The notes: generated by a model not told the origin, from the letters alone. Counted from the stretch's first letter, positions 1 through 9,565 are shown. The stretch: 34,001 bases of DNA from Bacteroidota bacterium (GCA_026390935.1 JAPLEZ010000074.1:1-34001); one strand, 5' to 3'. Numbers and translations are program-made.

Positions 1-1
1 C

Positions 2-3000
2 ATAACAGGTTGGGAAAGTTCTACTGATAATTTTTCAACTAGTACCACCATTGCAAATGTTACGGCGTCACAATCGTATTTGAATTTAACAGCTACAACA
101 AAATACAGAGCAATAATAAAATCAGGTACGTGCTCTTCTGTTACTTCAGCAGCAGAAACAATTACTGTTGATCCAGTATCAGTTGGAGGAACAGTAAGTG
201 CCGATGCAACGGTGTGTTCGGGATCCAATTCAGGAACTTTAACTTTGTCGGGTTATACTGGAAGTATAACAGGTTGGGAAAAGTCGACCAATAATTTTTC
301 TAGTAAAACAGCCATTGCAAATGTTACGGCGTCACAATCCTATTTGAATGTAACAGCTACAACAAAATACAGAGCAATCATAAAATCAGGAACATGTTCA
401 TCAGTTACTTCAGCAGAAGCAACAATTACTGTAGATCCTGTATCAGTGGGTGGAACAGTAAGTGCTAACACAACGGTATGTTCGGGATCCAATTCAGGAA
501 CCTTGACTTTGTCGGGTTATACTGGAAGCATAACAGGTTGGGAAAGTTCTACTGATAATTTTTCAACTAGTACCACCATTGCAAATGTTACGGCGTCACA
601 ATCGTATTTGAATTTAACAGCTACAACAAAATACAGAGCGATAATAAAATCAGGAACGTGCTCTTCTGTTACTTCAGCAGCAGCAACGATTACTGTTGAT
701 CCAGTATCAGTAGGAGGAACAGTAAGTTCTGATGCAACGGTGTGTTCGGGATCCAATTCAGGAACCTTGACTTTGTCGGGTTATACAGGAACTATCACAG
801 GTTGGGAAAAGTCTACCAATAATTTTTCTAGTAAAACAGCCATTGCAAATGTTACAGCGTCACAATCCTATTTGAATGTAACAGCTACAACAAAGTACAG
901 AGCAATCATAAAATCAGGAACGTGCTCTTCTGTTACTTCAGCAGAAGCAACGATTGCTGTTGATCCTGTTTCAATAGGTGGAACAGTAAGTGCTAATACA
1001 ACAGTATGTTCGGGATCCAATTCAGGAACCTTGACTTTGTCGGGTTATACAGGAGCTATCACAGGTTGGGAAAAGTCTACCAATAATTTTTCTAGTAAAA
1101 CAGCCATTGCAAATGTTACGGCTTCACAACCGTATTTGAATTTAACAGCCACCACAAAATACAGAGCCATCATAAAATCAGGAACGTGCTCTTCTGTTAC
1201 TTCAGCAGAAGCAACGATTACTGTTGATCCAGTATCAGTAGGAGGAACAGTAAGTTCTGATGCAACAGTATGTTCGGGATCCAACTCAGGTACTTTAATC
1301 TTGTCGGGTTATACCGGAACTATTACAGGTTGGGAAAGTTCAACAGATGATTTTGTGAATAACATCACATCAATTGCCGATGTTACGGCATCACATTCGT
1401 ACTTGAATTTAACCGCTACCACAAAATACAGAGCCATCATAAAATCAGGAACATGCTCGTCTGTTAATTCTGCAGCAGCAACAATTACTGTTGATCCTGT
1501 TTCTGTAGGAGGAATTGTAAGCACAGATAGTACAGTGTGTTCAGGTGCAAACTCAGGAACCTTAAGCTTGTCGGGTTATACTGGAAGCATTACAGGTTGG
1601 GAAAGTTCAATTGATGATTTCTCAACTAATATAAACATTGCAAATGTTACAGCTTCGCAATCGTATTTGAACTTAACTGTTACAACAAAATACAGAGCGA
1701 TAATAAAATCAGGAACGTGCCCTTCTATTAATTCAGTAGCAGCAACGATTACTGTTGATTCTTTATCAATAGGAGGTGTCGTTAGTTCTGATACCACAGT
1801 GTGTTCAGGATCCAATGTTGGAGTGTTGCAACTGACTTCTTATCGCGGAACAGTAATTGGTTGGGAAATGTCGACTGATAATTTTACAAACAGCGAGAAA
1901 ATTTCTGAGCTAAGTGATAGCTTACTTTTTAAAAATGTTGTTGAAAGCAAGAGATACAGAGCTATTGTGCAATCAGGAGTTTGTGCCCCAAAGACTTCTA
2001 CATCAGTTTTGATTAAGGTGGATTCTGTGACGGTTCCCGGCGTGGTGAGCGCCGATGATACTGTTTGCTCGGGAGCTAACTCAGGTAAATTAGTGCTTAG
2101 CGGATTTACTGGGAAAATCAGAAATTGGCAGAGTTCAATTAACGACTTTAGTACTTCTACCAGCATCGCGAATAAAACGAACACACTCGACTTCTCTAAT
2201 ATTACAGTAAAAACAAGTTTTAGGGCAGTTGTAAAATCGGGAATGTGTCCATCTAAAACGTCAATTGGAGCAACAATTACTGTTGATCCAACATCAGTAG
2301 GAGGAGTGGTAAGTGTTGATGCAACAGTGTGTTCGGGATCTAATGCGGGAATGTTGCAGTTAAGTGGAAGTGTTGGAACAGTGCTTGGATGGCAAAGTTC
2401 TACCAACGATTTTGTAGCAGTCAACAATATTTCCAATACAACATTGATTAATTCTTTTTCAGGATTAACAGCAACAACTAAATACAGAGCAATAGTAAAA
2501 TCGGGAACTTGTGCGGAAGATACTTCTTCCTTTGCTACGATTACAGTTGATTCTATCACTGTTGGTGGTATTGTAAGTGCCGATACAACAGTTTGTTCAG
2601 GATCAAATGCAGGTTCAATCACGTTGGGTGGCTTCACTGGAACAATCACAGGTTGGGAAAGTTCAACAGATGATTTTGCGAATGACATCACGCCAATTTC
2701 AAATGTAACAGCTATTCAATCGTATTTGAATTTAACAAGCACAACAAAATACAGAGCGCTAATTAAATCAGGAGTGTGTTCTTCTGCACAATCAACAGCG
2801 GTAACAATTACTGTTGATTCAGTATCAGTAGGTGGAACGGTGAGTGCTGATGCAACGGTGTGTTCGGGATCCAACTCCGGAGTGTTGACCTTGGCGGGTT
2901 ATACAGGAACTATCACAAGATGGGAAAAATCAAACGATGGATTTACATTGAATATTGATACCTTGTTAAACGGTTTTGCTAGTGAGAGTTTTAATGGCTT

Positions 3001-3350
3001 AACAGCAAGTACTCAATACAGGGCAATAGTGAAATCTGGCGTATGTCCTTCTGTGAATTCATCATCAGCAAAAATTACAGTTGATCCATTATCGGTTGGT
3101 GGAATATTGTCGTCAGATGAAATGGTTTGTAAAGGAGTAAATTCCGATACCTTGAGTTTGTCGGGATATACAGGAACAATTAGCAGATGGGAAAGTTCAA
3201 CGGATGATTTTGTGACTGACATTCAACCGATATCCAACACAACATATTTATTGGCTTACCAAAATGTTTCAGTACCTACTAAATACAGAGCCGTTGTTCA
3301 ATCGGGAGTATGTTCTTCGGTAAATTCATCGGAGGTTTTATTAAGTATTG
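2..3350 (+). repeat. Tandem 264-bp (88-codon) repeat array
   Basis: Equivalent Ile/Val codons of the TGW strand fall at 2, 266, 530, 794, 1058 and 1322, exactly 264 bp apart. The next unit is 267 bp (to 1589) and later units diverge. The units up to about 1320 are nearly identical at DNA level; those beyond about 1850 share mainly protein-level similarity. This implies recent amplification of the left part of the array by recombination or slippage. The array continues left of the window. Confidence 0.95.
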
Positions 3351-4312
3351 ATCCAATTGCGGTAAGCATCAACGACCAAAGTATTTGTGAAGGCAGTGTT
3401 GCTCAATTCAAAGTGGGACCAGCTTACAAAAAATACCAATGGAGTGGAATGAGCGCTGGCAATGATTCAATTCTTACAGCAACAAAAGCTGGGATGTATT
3501 ACATTGATGTGTTCAGTGATTTAGGTTGTGTTGCAAGCGACAGCGCAATACTGAGTATTAATTCTTTTCCTAAATCTGAATTGGGCGCAGATACTTCGAT
3601 GTGTGATGGGCAAAATGTTGTGTTGAATCCTCAAACCGCGAATAATTTAAAGTACGAGTGGTTGCCCGGATTGGAAAAAACAAAAACCATTTCAGTTAGT
3701 AAAACTGGCAAATATTCGGTTAAGGTGAGCGATGCGATAGGTTGTTCAAGAAGTGATTCAGTTTTTGTTCAAGTGCACAATTTGCCGCAAGCAACTTTAG
3801 GCAACGATACCACCATGTGCGAAAACGGTTATGATCGCTTGACTTTGCAATTGCACTATAATGGCACAAAGCAATTGTTGTGGAGCACAGGGGCTGCGAA
3901 TGTGGATTCAGTAATCGTTGGAGGAATTGGTTCTTATTGGGTAGAGGTTAGCGATTCCAATAAATGTTCAATTAGAGAATCTATTGAAGTAAGTCAGTTT
4001 TGTAACGATGTTTTTTTGGAATGGCCAAATGTAATAACGCCCAACGGAGACGGTATTAATGAACAGTTTCAACCAAAAAATATTAATGATGATAATTTTC
4101 AGCAAATAAAAGCCAATGTCAATTCAATAGAATTGGTAATGTATGATCGATGGGGAATTGAAGTGTTTCATGCATCAGGAGTGATCCCATTTTGGGACGC
4201 TACATTTAATGGGGTTATCGTTGCATCTGGAACATATTACTGGGTAGTTAATTACAGCACAACAGCAGGCAAAAGTCATGAACATTCGGGCTATTTAACA
4301 GTTCTGTATTAA
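2..4312 (+). CDS. Giant repeat adhesin-like protein, T9SS type B sorting domain (5' end outside window)
   Basis: The frame is open from base 2, so the true start lies left of the window; the apparent start near base 80 is only an in-frame TTG inside a repeat. Visible are one partial and twelve full copies of an unnamed 88-89 residue Ig/fibronectin-like repeat. Key elements of each are TVCSG-N-G, a GYTG..TGW(E/Q)-S strand, NLTATTKYRA(I/V)(I/V)KSGTC and a TITVDP linker, with a conserved cysteine pair per unit. After about base 3360 come three PKD/Ig-like domains, each starting near a D..(M/I)C motif. The last ~90 residues are a CHU_C/gliding-motility-associated domain (NVITPNGDGINE, MYDRWG, SGTYYWVVNY), the type B signal for T9SS export and surface attachment. 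By family knowledge such proteins are cell-surface or secreted adhesins. The ligand cannot be told. The same 88-residue repeat recurs in the gene at 28713-32465. Confidence 0.9.
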   Translation: MTGWESSTDNFSTSTTIANVTASQSYLNLTATTKYRAIIKSGTCSSVTSAAETITVDPVSVGGTVSADATVCSGSNSGTLTLSGYTGSITGWEKSTNNFSSKTAIANVTASQSYLNVTATTKYRAIIKSGTCSSVTSAEATITVDPVSVGGTVSANTTVCSGSNSGTLTLSGYTGSITGWESSTDNFSTSTTIANVTASQSYLNLTATTKYRAIIKSGTCSSVTSAAATITVDPVSVGGTVSSDATVCSGSNSGTLTLSGYTGTITGWEKSTNNFSSKTAIANVTASQSYLNVTATTKYRAIIKSGTCSSVTSAEATIAVDPVSIGGTVSANTTVCSGSNSGTLTLSGYTGAITGWEKSTNNFSSKTAIANVTASQPYLNLTATTKYRAIIKSGTCSSVTSAEATITVDPVSVGGTVSSDATVCSGSNSGTLILSGYTGTITGWESSTDDFVNNITSIADVTASHSYLNLTATTKYRAIIKSGTCSSVNSAAATITVDPVSVGGIVSTDSTVCSGANSGTLSLSGYTGSITGWESSIDDFSTNINIANVTASQSYLNLTVTTKYRAIIKSGTCPSINSVAATITVDSLSIGGVVSSDTTVCSGSNVGVLQLTSYRGTVIGWEMSTDNFTNSEKISELSDSLLFKNVVESKRYRAIVQSGVCAPKTSTSVLIKVDSVTVPGVVSADDTVCSGANSGKLVLSGFTGKIRNWQSSINDFSTSTSIANKTNTLDFSNITVKTSFRAVVKSGMCPSKTSIGATITVDPTSVGGVVSVDATVCSGSNAGMLQLSGSVGTVLGWQSSTNDFVAVNNISNTTLINSFSGLTATTKYRAIVKSGTCAEDTSSFATITVDSITVGGIVSADTTVCSGSNAGSITLGGFTGTITGWESSTDDFANDITPISNVTAIQSYLNLTSTTKYRALIKSGVCSSAQSTAVTITVDSVSVGGTVSADATVCSGSNSGVLTLAGYTGTITRWEKSNDGFTLNIDTLLNGFASESFNGLTASTQYRAIVKSGVCPSVNSSSAKITVDPLSVGGILSSDEMVCKGVNSDTLSLSGYTGTISRWESSTDDFVTDIQPISNTTYLLAYQNVSVPTKYRAVVQSGVCSSVNSSEVLLSIDPIAVSINDQSICEGSVAQFKVGPAYKKYQWSGMSAGNDSILTATKAGMYYIDVFSDLGCVASDSAILSINSFPKSELGADTSMCDGQNVVLNPQTANNLKYEWLPGLEKTKTISVSKTGKYSVKVSDAIGCSRSDSVFVQVHNLPQATLGNDTTMCENGYDRLTLQLHYNGTKQLLWSTGAANVDSVIVGGIGSYWVEVSDSNKCSIRESIEVSQFCNDVFLEWPNVITPNGDGINEQFQPKNINDDNFQQIKANVNSIELVMYDRWGIEVFHASGVIPFWDATFNGVIVASGTYYWVVNYSTTAGKSHEHSGYLTVLY

Positions 4313-4436
4313 TGGTGCATTAAAAATTTATTTTATAAATCAGTGACAAATCACAACTTAGCGCATTAATTTTTTAGCAATATAATAACTATCAATATTC
4401 CTACCTGAAACCTAAATAACCAATAAACAATAAATT

Positions 4437-5198
4437 ATGAAAAAAGTGATTTTAGTACTGTTGATTTCTGTCAACCAAATTGCCCATGCCCAAGGAAAAA
4501 TTAAAGTGGGTTTGCGTATAATGCCTAGTGTTAACGCGGCTACTGTGAACGACAAAGATGGAACGCCAAGCGCCGTTAATTTTGCAGCCGACGGAAGCAC
4601 AACGAAAGAAAGTAATTTGTCGGGACTTGGACTCGGATTATTTTTAGATTATGCATTGAGCGAAAAAATAGCATTTTCAACGGGCTTAGGAATTAGTCCA
4701 AAGAATTTTGAAATACGCAACACAGATGGTAATTATAGTGGTGTGTCCCGATACCATTCCAACTATTTGCAAATTCCTTTTCTCTTAAAATTTAGTGGAA
4801 TTAAATTATCCGATAAATTAAATATGTACATCAATGTAGGACCAACATTTAATGTGTTGGCCAATGAGTCGTTGGATGGAAGTGATTACGCGCATTACTG
4901 GAACATGTCGCATAATTTAACTTACAATGATCCTACACGCGGAAAAAACTCCAACGGCAAATCAATGAATCTTTTTAATTCCTTGGATCTTACAGTGTAT
5001 GCAAGTACCGGAATCACTTTAAATTTAATGGAGAACGTTGATTTTTTTGGAGGAATATTTTTTGATTACGGATTGATGAACGTAGTAAATTCTGAGTTGC
5101 GTTTTGCAGAACCCAATCAAACAAAAGTAAGTACCGATATCGCCTGGAAAAGTTTTTTAATAGGATTAGAGTTGGGCGTTACTTATCAAATGAAGTAG
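4437..5198 (+). CDS. Outer-membrane beta-barrel protein (PorT/OMP_b-brl-like)
   Basis: A 253-residue protein with a Sec signal peptide (about residues 1-18, ending AHAQ). The rest alternates polar and hydrophobic residues in strands, e.g. GLGLGLFLDYALSEKIAFST, YLQIPFLLKF and MYINVGPTFNV, and the final strand runs to the end (FLIGLELGVTYQMK). Length, glycine-rich strands and the IPFLLK motif fit the small 8-stranded barrel families common in Bacteroidota (PorT or outer membrane protein beta-barrel domain). It lies 124 bp downstream of the giant type B gene on the same strand and may be co-transcribed. In several Bacteroidota such barrels sit beside large T9SS cargo genes (PorP/SprF-like partners), but this one lacks a recognisable PorP signature, so a partner role is inference. 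No Shine-Dalgarno sequence precedes the ATG, only an A/T-rich leader. Confidence 0.75.
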   Translation: MKKVILVLLISVNQIAHAQGKIKVGLRIMPSVNAATVNDKDGTPSAVNFAADGSTTKESNLSGLGLGLFLDYALSEKIAFSTGLGISPKNFEIRNTDGNYSGVSRYHSNYLQIPFLLKFSGIKLSDKLNMYINVGPTFNVLANESLDGSDYAHYWNMSHNLTYNDPTRGKNSNGKSMNLFNSLDLTVYASTGITLNLMENVDFFGGIFFDYGLMNVVNSELRFAEPNQTKVSTDIAWKSFLIGLELGVTYQMK

Positions 5199-5215
5199 CA
5201 AATAAAAAAAGAAAT

Positions 5216-5263
5216 AACGCAAGTTCCACGGCATTGAAGATTGGGTAATGTGGAGCTTGCGTT
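5216..5263. terminator. Stem-loop downstream of the barrel gene
   Basis: 14-bp arms at 5216-5229 and 5250-5263 (AACGCAAGTTCCAC / GTGGAGCTTGCGTT) pair with a single mismatch around a 20-nt loop. The stem is 17 bp after the barrel gene stop. The A-rich flank on the left reads as a T-rich tail on the minus strand, while the plus strand has only AAAAGGG, so it could act in either direction. The stem base AACGCAAG also occurs in the hairpin at 27571. Confidence 0.55.
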
Positions 5264-5408
5264 AAAAGGGAAGAGCGATTATATTACGCTGTATTTGTAT
5301 AACAGATATTAAATAATTCGCCTCATCTAAGGTAGATCATTTCGTTTTCCGACTCTTGTGTTATTAATTCAAATGTTCGGAAATTTCGTTCAGAGGATTT
5401 ACTAGCTC

Positions 5409-5470
5409 TGCAACACAATCTGACTGGAAATGGTTTCTTTTTTCGGACTTATAATTTTCATAGTATATTC
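5409..5470 (-). pseudogene. Remnant of a T9SS type A sorting-domain 3' end
   Basis: On the minus strand these bases encode MKIISPKKETISSQIVLQS followed by a stop. The genuine end of the PATR gene encodes RIVSPKKETISSQIVVQH (stop at 5844). The DNA from 5409 to 5449 matches 5851-5891 with very few differences. No gene body precedes it: upstream on that strand lie palindromic repeats. It is best read as the debris of a deleted or truncated paralogue. Confidence 0.65.
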
Positions 5471-5472
5471 CC

Positions 5473-5547
5473 GTAGCGCCAGATGGCATCTGGCTAACCA
5501 GTGATCGGTATAGCGTTAGACGGATGCGATCCGTCTCTACCACAACC
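5473..5547. repeat. Inverted pair of short palindromic repeats (GTTAG-hairpin-CTAC family)
   Basis: Two perfect hairpins lie head to head: GCCAGATG-G-CATCTGGC at 5478-5494 and AGACGGAT-GCG-ATCCGTCT at 5518-5536. Read outward, each has the frame GTTAG, hairpin, CTAC; the right copy continues CTACCACAACC followed by an A-run. The same arrangement recurs at 9487-9565 with different stem sequences. This looks like a REP/MITE-type interspersed family. Confidence 0.7.
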
Positions 5548-5589
5548 AAAAAAAACTATGATTATCCGTTATTTTACCACCAATACAAT

Positions 5590-5788
5590 TTTAACCACGG
5601 AGAGCGCTGAGAACACAGAGTCCTTATGAACGCAGAGCAATCAACTTAACGTTGGAGATCACGGAGAGTGGCACCCGAAATAAGTTGTGTTTTTTTACGT
5701 CCTGCCCTCTGTGAACTCATTAAAGCAAAGCGTCTTTGTGTTCAAGCTCTGTGGAAATCTCCGTGTCTCTGCGCCCTCAGTGGTTAAA
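5590..5788. repeat. MITE-like palindromic element with TTTAACCAC termini
   Basis: The perfect terminal inverted repeats TTTAACCAC (5590-5598) and GTGGTTAAA (5780-5788) bound a 199-bp element. Inside each end are imperfectly inverted CACGGAGAG..ACACAGAG and CTCTGTG..CTCCGTGTCTCTG blocks, so the whole unit can fold into a long interrupted hairpin. It has no coding capacity. The CACAGAG/CTCTGTG style is seen in interspersed palindromic repeats of several bacterial groups. Confidence 0.6.
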
Positions 5789-5843
5789 GAAATTAATTGA
5801 GATTCGGATATTATTGGGGATAAGCATTAAAGCCCTTATCAAA

Positions 5844-8800
5844 TTAATGCTGCACCACAATCTGACTGGAAATGGTTTCTTTTTTCGGACTCACAATTCT
5901 TACAAAGTAAGTTCCGCTGGCGTAATTTTGTGTGGGTAACACAAATTGGTTTTCTCCTTGTAAAGTAGCAATCATCGCTGCAAACACTTCATTTCCTTGC
6001 GCATCGTTGATGAAAATAAAATGTGATCCTGATTCAGCGGATTGAAAATTCACCGTCATGGAAGCGCTGGTAGGATTTGGAAATAGTGCATTCATTTTAA
6101 ATTCACTGCTGCTTTCGTTGTTGTCGATGGCAACGATGTTGAAAGTTTCGTTTTGTCCGTCGTAATCGTATTGTTTTAAACGATAGTAGCTAGTTCCGCT
6201 AGGTTGCTCATAATCCACAAAAGTATAGCTCAAAATATCGTTGCTGTTTCCGGCAGCTTGTACTTTGCCAATGTTTTCAAAATTCACAGCGTCAGACGAT
6301 CTTTGAATTTCAAAATAATCACTGTTGATTTCACTAGCGGTAATCCAAAAGAGTTCATTAAAGTTTTTCCCTTTTTCGTCAGTGAATGAAACCAGTTTTA
6401 CTGGAAGGGTAGAGGTAGGCACAATCTCTCCTGATGCCAATTGACAAGCGGTACGAGGTGTTCCACTGGTTGGCTCAGTAAAAAATATCTGATTTAATTT
6501 AGTAGTTAGTTCAGCGCTGGAGCCTGTATAAATTTGTCCGGAAGTACCCGTAGTGCAATTCCAGTTGCCTTGCCAGCCGGTAACACGCAATAAAGTGGCG
6601 GCAGTCCATGTGGTTCCCTCGCTAGCGGCAAAATGCAAAGCGTGACTTCCTGTGCCGAGCACAATTCTGCTGTTGGCAGAGAGGGTGAGCGTTCCAACAG
6701 TTTCGGCATATCCAACGCCTGAACCGGTGGAAAGATAACCGCCATTCATTACCACGTTGCTGGAGTTTGAAATACGTGCAGCAGCACCCAATTGTAAAGT
6801 TCCAGCTGTGATGGTAGTTGTTCCGGTGTAGGTGTTTGCGCCCGATAAAGTTAGGGTTCCAGCTCCTGCTTTAGTTAAAGCCAAGGTTCCTGATGTATTT
6901 TGAGCTATTCCCGAAAAGGTGGTGCTTGTACCATCTCCTCCACAGGTTAATGTTGGTGTACCAGCTCCAGTTACCGCATCCACTGTTCCGGTGCCGGCAA
7001 GCGAACCAATGGTTTCGCTATAGCTTACCACATCTAATATTCCAGGAGACGTTACAGTTACCGCACTAGCATCAGGGATAACTCCTGCTGCGCCCAATTT
7101 TAGTGTTCCAGCTGAGATAGTGGTGGCGCCTGCATAGGTATTTGCACCAGAAAGGGTTAGCGCTCCTATGCCTGTTTTTGTTAGCGCAAGCGATCCGCTG
7201 GTATTTTGTATTATTCCCGAAAATGTTGTAGTTCTTCCATTTCCACCATTAGTTAAGGTGTAAGTACCTGCTCCATTTTTATTATCAATGGTTCCGGCAC
7301 CAGTTATTGATCCAACAGTTTCATTAAATCCATTCATATCTAATATGCCGCTCGCTGCTACCCCAGTTGCACTGGCATCGGGAATAACTCCTGCTGCCCC
7401 TAGTTTAATTGTTCCGGCAGTCACAATAGTTGACCCGATGTAAGTGTTTGCACCCGAAAGAGTAAGAATCCCTGTCCCTTTTTTTTCTACTACAGAATTA
7501 GCATTGGCATGGCCAGCTTGTATAACTTGCGAGTATGTAACATCATCGGAACGGTTAAAAATTATACTTTGCGAATTGTCAGCTGAACCTAGGTCAATTA
7601 ATGACGTGCCGGAAATAGAGCCAGTAGCACCTCCATTTCCAATTTGCAAAGTACCGTTTGTAATTTGAGTTTGCCCGGTATAGGTATTGTCTCCAGTTAA
7701 AGTAGTTGTTCCTGCGAATCCTTTTGCGACAAAGCCTGTTCCGCTTACAACGCCCGAATAAGTGTATGCATCGCTTCTGTAAAAAGCTAATGTTGCATTA
7801 TTTACAATACTTGCACCTGCAATAGCACCAGTGGTTGTACTATTGCCTATTGTTAATACGCCTCCACTAATCGTTGTTGTGCCTGTATAGGTATTGCTGC
7901 CTATTAAATACCAGGTGCCCGCATCTTGTTTCGTTAATGTGCCAGCTACAGTACCTATAATGCTGGTCATGGTGCCACCCTGTGCACCACCAAGTGTGAG
8001 CGCATTACCCGATCCTGTGATGGTACCTGCATTGCTAATGGCTATGGTTCCTGTTCCTCCAACAATACTGCTTGCAGCGCCTAAAGTAACTAAACCAGCA
8101 AAGGTAGCAGCTGTTGCGCTGCTGTTGATTACAGCGCCACCGCTGGAAATACCGGTTCCGCTAATGGTTAGGGCTTCGGCAGTGGAGTAAGTTATTCCAT
8201 TTAAATCTAAAGCATTGGCATTTCCTGAAGTCATGGTTGTGCCAGCAGCAACTGTTCCTAAAGCTGTTGAGCTGCCTACTCGTAAAGTGCCATAATCAAT
8301 GGTTGTTAGCCCTGTGTAAGTATTTGCTCCAGAGATTAACCACGTTCCAGTACCATCTTTTATTACTGCTGTTGCGCCTCCTGCACCATCCCCAATGATA
8401 GGAGCAAACGTACCTAAATAGGAAGTTGAACCCCAAAACGATAATGATCTTGTGCTTGCACCCGTGTAGGAAATTTCTGCGGTATTTGTAAAGGATAAAT
8501 CGCCTGTTCCTGAATGTCGGATTATAGCTCCCGACGCCACTGTTCCTAAAGTAAACAACCTGTCGGTATTGTCTCCTGAACCATAATATCCAAATCGGCC
8601 ACCATCAAAAACCAAGTTGGCTGCACTATTACTTGAGGCGCCAATACTGCTGTTTGATCCGCCATTGCTTAATTTATAAACTTTTAGTTCACCTCCAACT
8701 CCACTCGATGTAGTCACGCCGGTGTAACTGCTTGTGGTTCCGCTTAGCGTTAAATCTCCTGCGCCAGTTTTTGTTAAGCCTCCTGTGCCACTAATTACTC

Positions 8801-9275
8801 CCGATAAGGTGCTGGTGCCGGTGCAAGAGTGTGTAATTAAATATCCTCCGTTATCAATATTTCCCGAAATTGTAAGGGTACCTCCTGAAGCTACAGCAAT
8901 GGTTGGTGCTGCAGTGCTAAAGGTGATGTTCAAGCTGATGGTCATTGTTAAGCTGGTGTTGTTGGCGGCGATGGCCGATGCGCCTCCACTTAAAATTATA
9001 TCATTACCAGCTACAGTATAAGCACTGGCTCCAACCCCAAAAGTGATGGAAGCAAAACTAGTTCCTGCTGCAATGTCGTTAGAAGTGGAAATATTAGAAG
9101 CGCCGGCAGGAAATACCAAATCGGATCCGGCAGGTGGAACACCATTTAAATCCCAGTTGGCTGCGGTATTCCAGGCATTACTCGAGCTGCCGTCCCAGGT
9201 GTAGGTGGCGGCAAAGGAATTTAAAGTGCAGAACAATAAAATATAAAATATATAACTCGGTATTCTTTTAGTCAT
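5844..9275 (-). CDS. Autotransporter-associated beta-strand (PATR) repeat protein, T9SS type A sorting domain
   Basis: 1143 residues with a signal peptide (about 1-22, ending NSFA). An opening module, TYTWDGSSSNAWNTAANW, is typical of secreted beta-helix proteins. Residues ~40-900 hold about ten or more PATR-type repeats of the pattern G-x-G-x-LTLSGANTYTGTTTI-xxGTL-x-LG, each adding a rung to a right-handed beta-helix. A linker with an ITASEINSDYFEIQRS module (about 955-1040) leads to a type A sorting domain starting near residue 1065 (ALFPNPTSAS) and ending GTYFVRIVSPKKE. By family knowledge it is exported by the T9SS and anchored or released at the surface. The helix could serve in adhesion or as a carbohydrate-binding scaffold; no catalytic residues are recognisable. 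It is a single transcription unit flanked by repeat-rich non-coding DNA. An AC microsatellite lies ~175 bp upstream of the ATG. Confidence 0.9.
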   Translation of the reverse strand: MTKRIPSYIFYILLFCTLNSFAATYTWDGSSSNAWNTAANWDLNGVPPAGSDLVFPAGASNISTSNDIAAGTSFASITFGVGASAYTVAGNDIILSGGASAIAANNTSLTMTISLNITFSTAAPTIAVASGGTLTISGNIDNGGYLITHSCTGTSTLSGVISGTGGLTKTGAGDLTLSGTTSSYTGVTTSSGVGGELKVYKLSNGGSNSSIGASSNSAANLVFDGGRFGYYGSGDNTDRLFTLGTVASGAIIRHSGTGDLSFTNTAEISYTGASTRSLSFWGSTSYLGTFAPIIGDGAGGATAVIKDGTGTWLISGANTYTGLTTIDYGTLRVGSSTALGTVAAGTTMTSGNANALDLNGITYSTAEALTISGTGISSGGAVINSSATAATFAGLVTLGAASSIVGGTGTIAISNAGTITGSGNALTLGGAQGGTMTSIIGTVAGTLTKQDAGTWYLIGSNTYTGTTTISGGVLTIGNSTTTGAIAGASIVNNATLAFYRSDAYTYSGVVSGTGFVAKGFAGTTTLTGDNTYTGQTQITNGTLQIGNGGATGSISGTSLIDLGSADNSQSIIFNRSDDVTYSQVIQAGHANANSVVEKKGTGILTLSGANTYIGSTIVTAGTIKLGAAGVIPDASATGVAASGILDMNGFNETVGSITGAGTIDNKNGAGTYTLTNGGNGRTTTFSGIIQNTSGSLALTKTGIGALTLSGANTYAGATTISAGTLKLGAAGVIPDASAVTVTSPGILDVVSYSETIGSLAGTGTVDAVTGAGTPTLTCGGDGTSTTFSGIAQNTSGTLALTKAGAGTLTLSGANTYTGTTTITAGTLQLGAAARISNSSNVVMNGGYLSTGSGVGYAETVGTLTLSANSRIVLGTGSHALHFAASEGTTWTAATLLRVTGWQGNWNCTTGTSGQIYTGSSAELTTKLNQIFFTEPTSGTPRTACQLASGEIVPTSTLPVKLVSFTDEKGKNFNELFWITASEINSDYFEIQRSSDAVNFENIGKVQAAGNSNDILSYTFVDYEQPSGTSYYRLKQYDYDGQNETFNIVAIDNNESSSEFKMNALFPNPTSASMTVNFQSAESGSHFIFINDAQGNEVFAAMIATLQGENQFVLPTQNYASGTYFVRIVSPKKETISSQIVVQH

Positions 9276-9446
9276 GTTTTTTGTAAACGTACTCTGTTTA
9301 TACTTGACACGGTAAATAATGTTTCCGTTTATGCAATTTCGAAGTTAACTATTTATATCATATTGTAAAGAGTGGAAATTGTGTGAATAATCAGTCAAAA
9401 TCGAAGAAGTATAAAATTGATATTAATATTATTTTGTTAGATCATG

Positions 9447-9485
<39 letters not shown>

Positions 9486-9486
9486 C

Positions 9487-9565
9487 GTAGAGACACATGA
9501 TTGTGTCTTTAAAAAGAAATTTTTCCGTTGTTGTTAGCCGCAATCATGCGGCTCTACCACAACCT
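9487..9565. repeat. Inverted pair of short palindromic repeats, second copy
   Basis: Two perfect hairpins are present: AGACACA-TGAT-TGTGTCT at 9491-9508 and AGCCGCA-ATCA-TGCGGCT at 9536-9553. The left one is preceded by GTAG. The right one is preceded by GTT and followed by CTACCACAACC and an A-run, as at 5518-5547. The two are inverted copies sharing the core CAATCATG. The stems differ between copies but pairing is kept. Confidence 0.7.

Larger units (their letters stand above)
5199..5843. other. Gene-free repeat patch (645 bp)
   Basis: No convincing gene. It contains, left to right, the stem-loop at 5216-5263, a sorting-domain tail remnant (5409-5470), an inverted pair of short palindromes (5473-5547) and a MITE-like palindromic element (5590-5788). 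Short frames here lack sensible protein composition and cross the palindromes. Confidence 0.8.

Noticed and set aside
517-3222. Series of open minus-strand frames across the left array (at 517, 1045, 1309, 1576, 1840, 3013)
   Set aside because: They recur with the 264-bp period and are antisense shadows of the repeat codons, not genes.
5364-5549. 61-codon minus-strand frame with PSGATGIYY, resembling the LPSGTYF of sorting domains
   Set aside because: That stretch comes from the palindromic repeats at 5478-5494 in a different frame from the true tail remnant, so the likeness is probably chance.
9276-9445. Search for a TTTG / TAnnTTTG promoter for the PATR gene
   Set aside because: No pair with proper spacing was found by eye, so no promoter is annotated.
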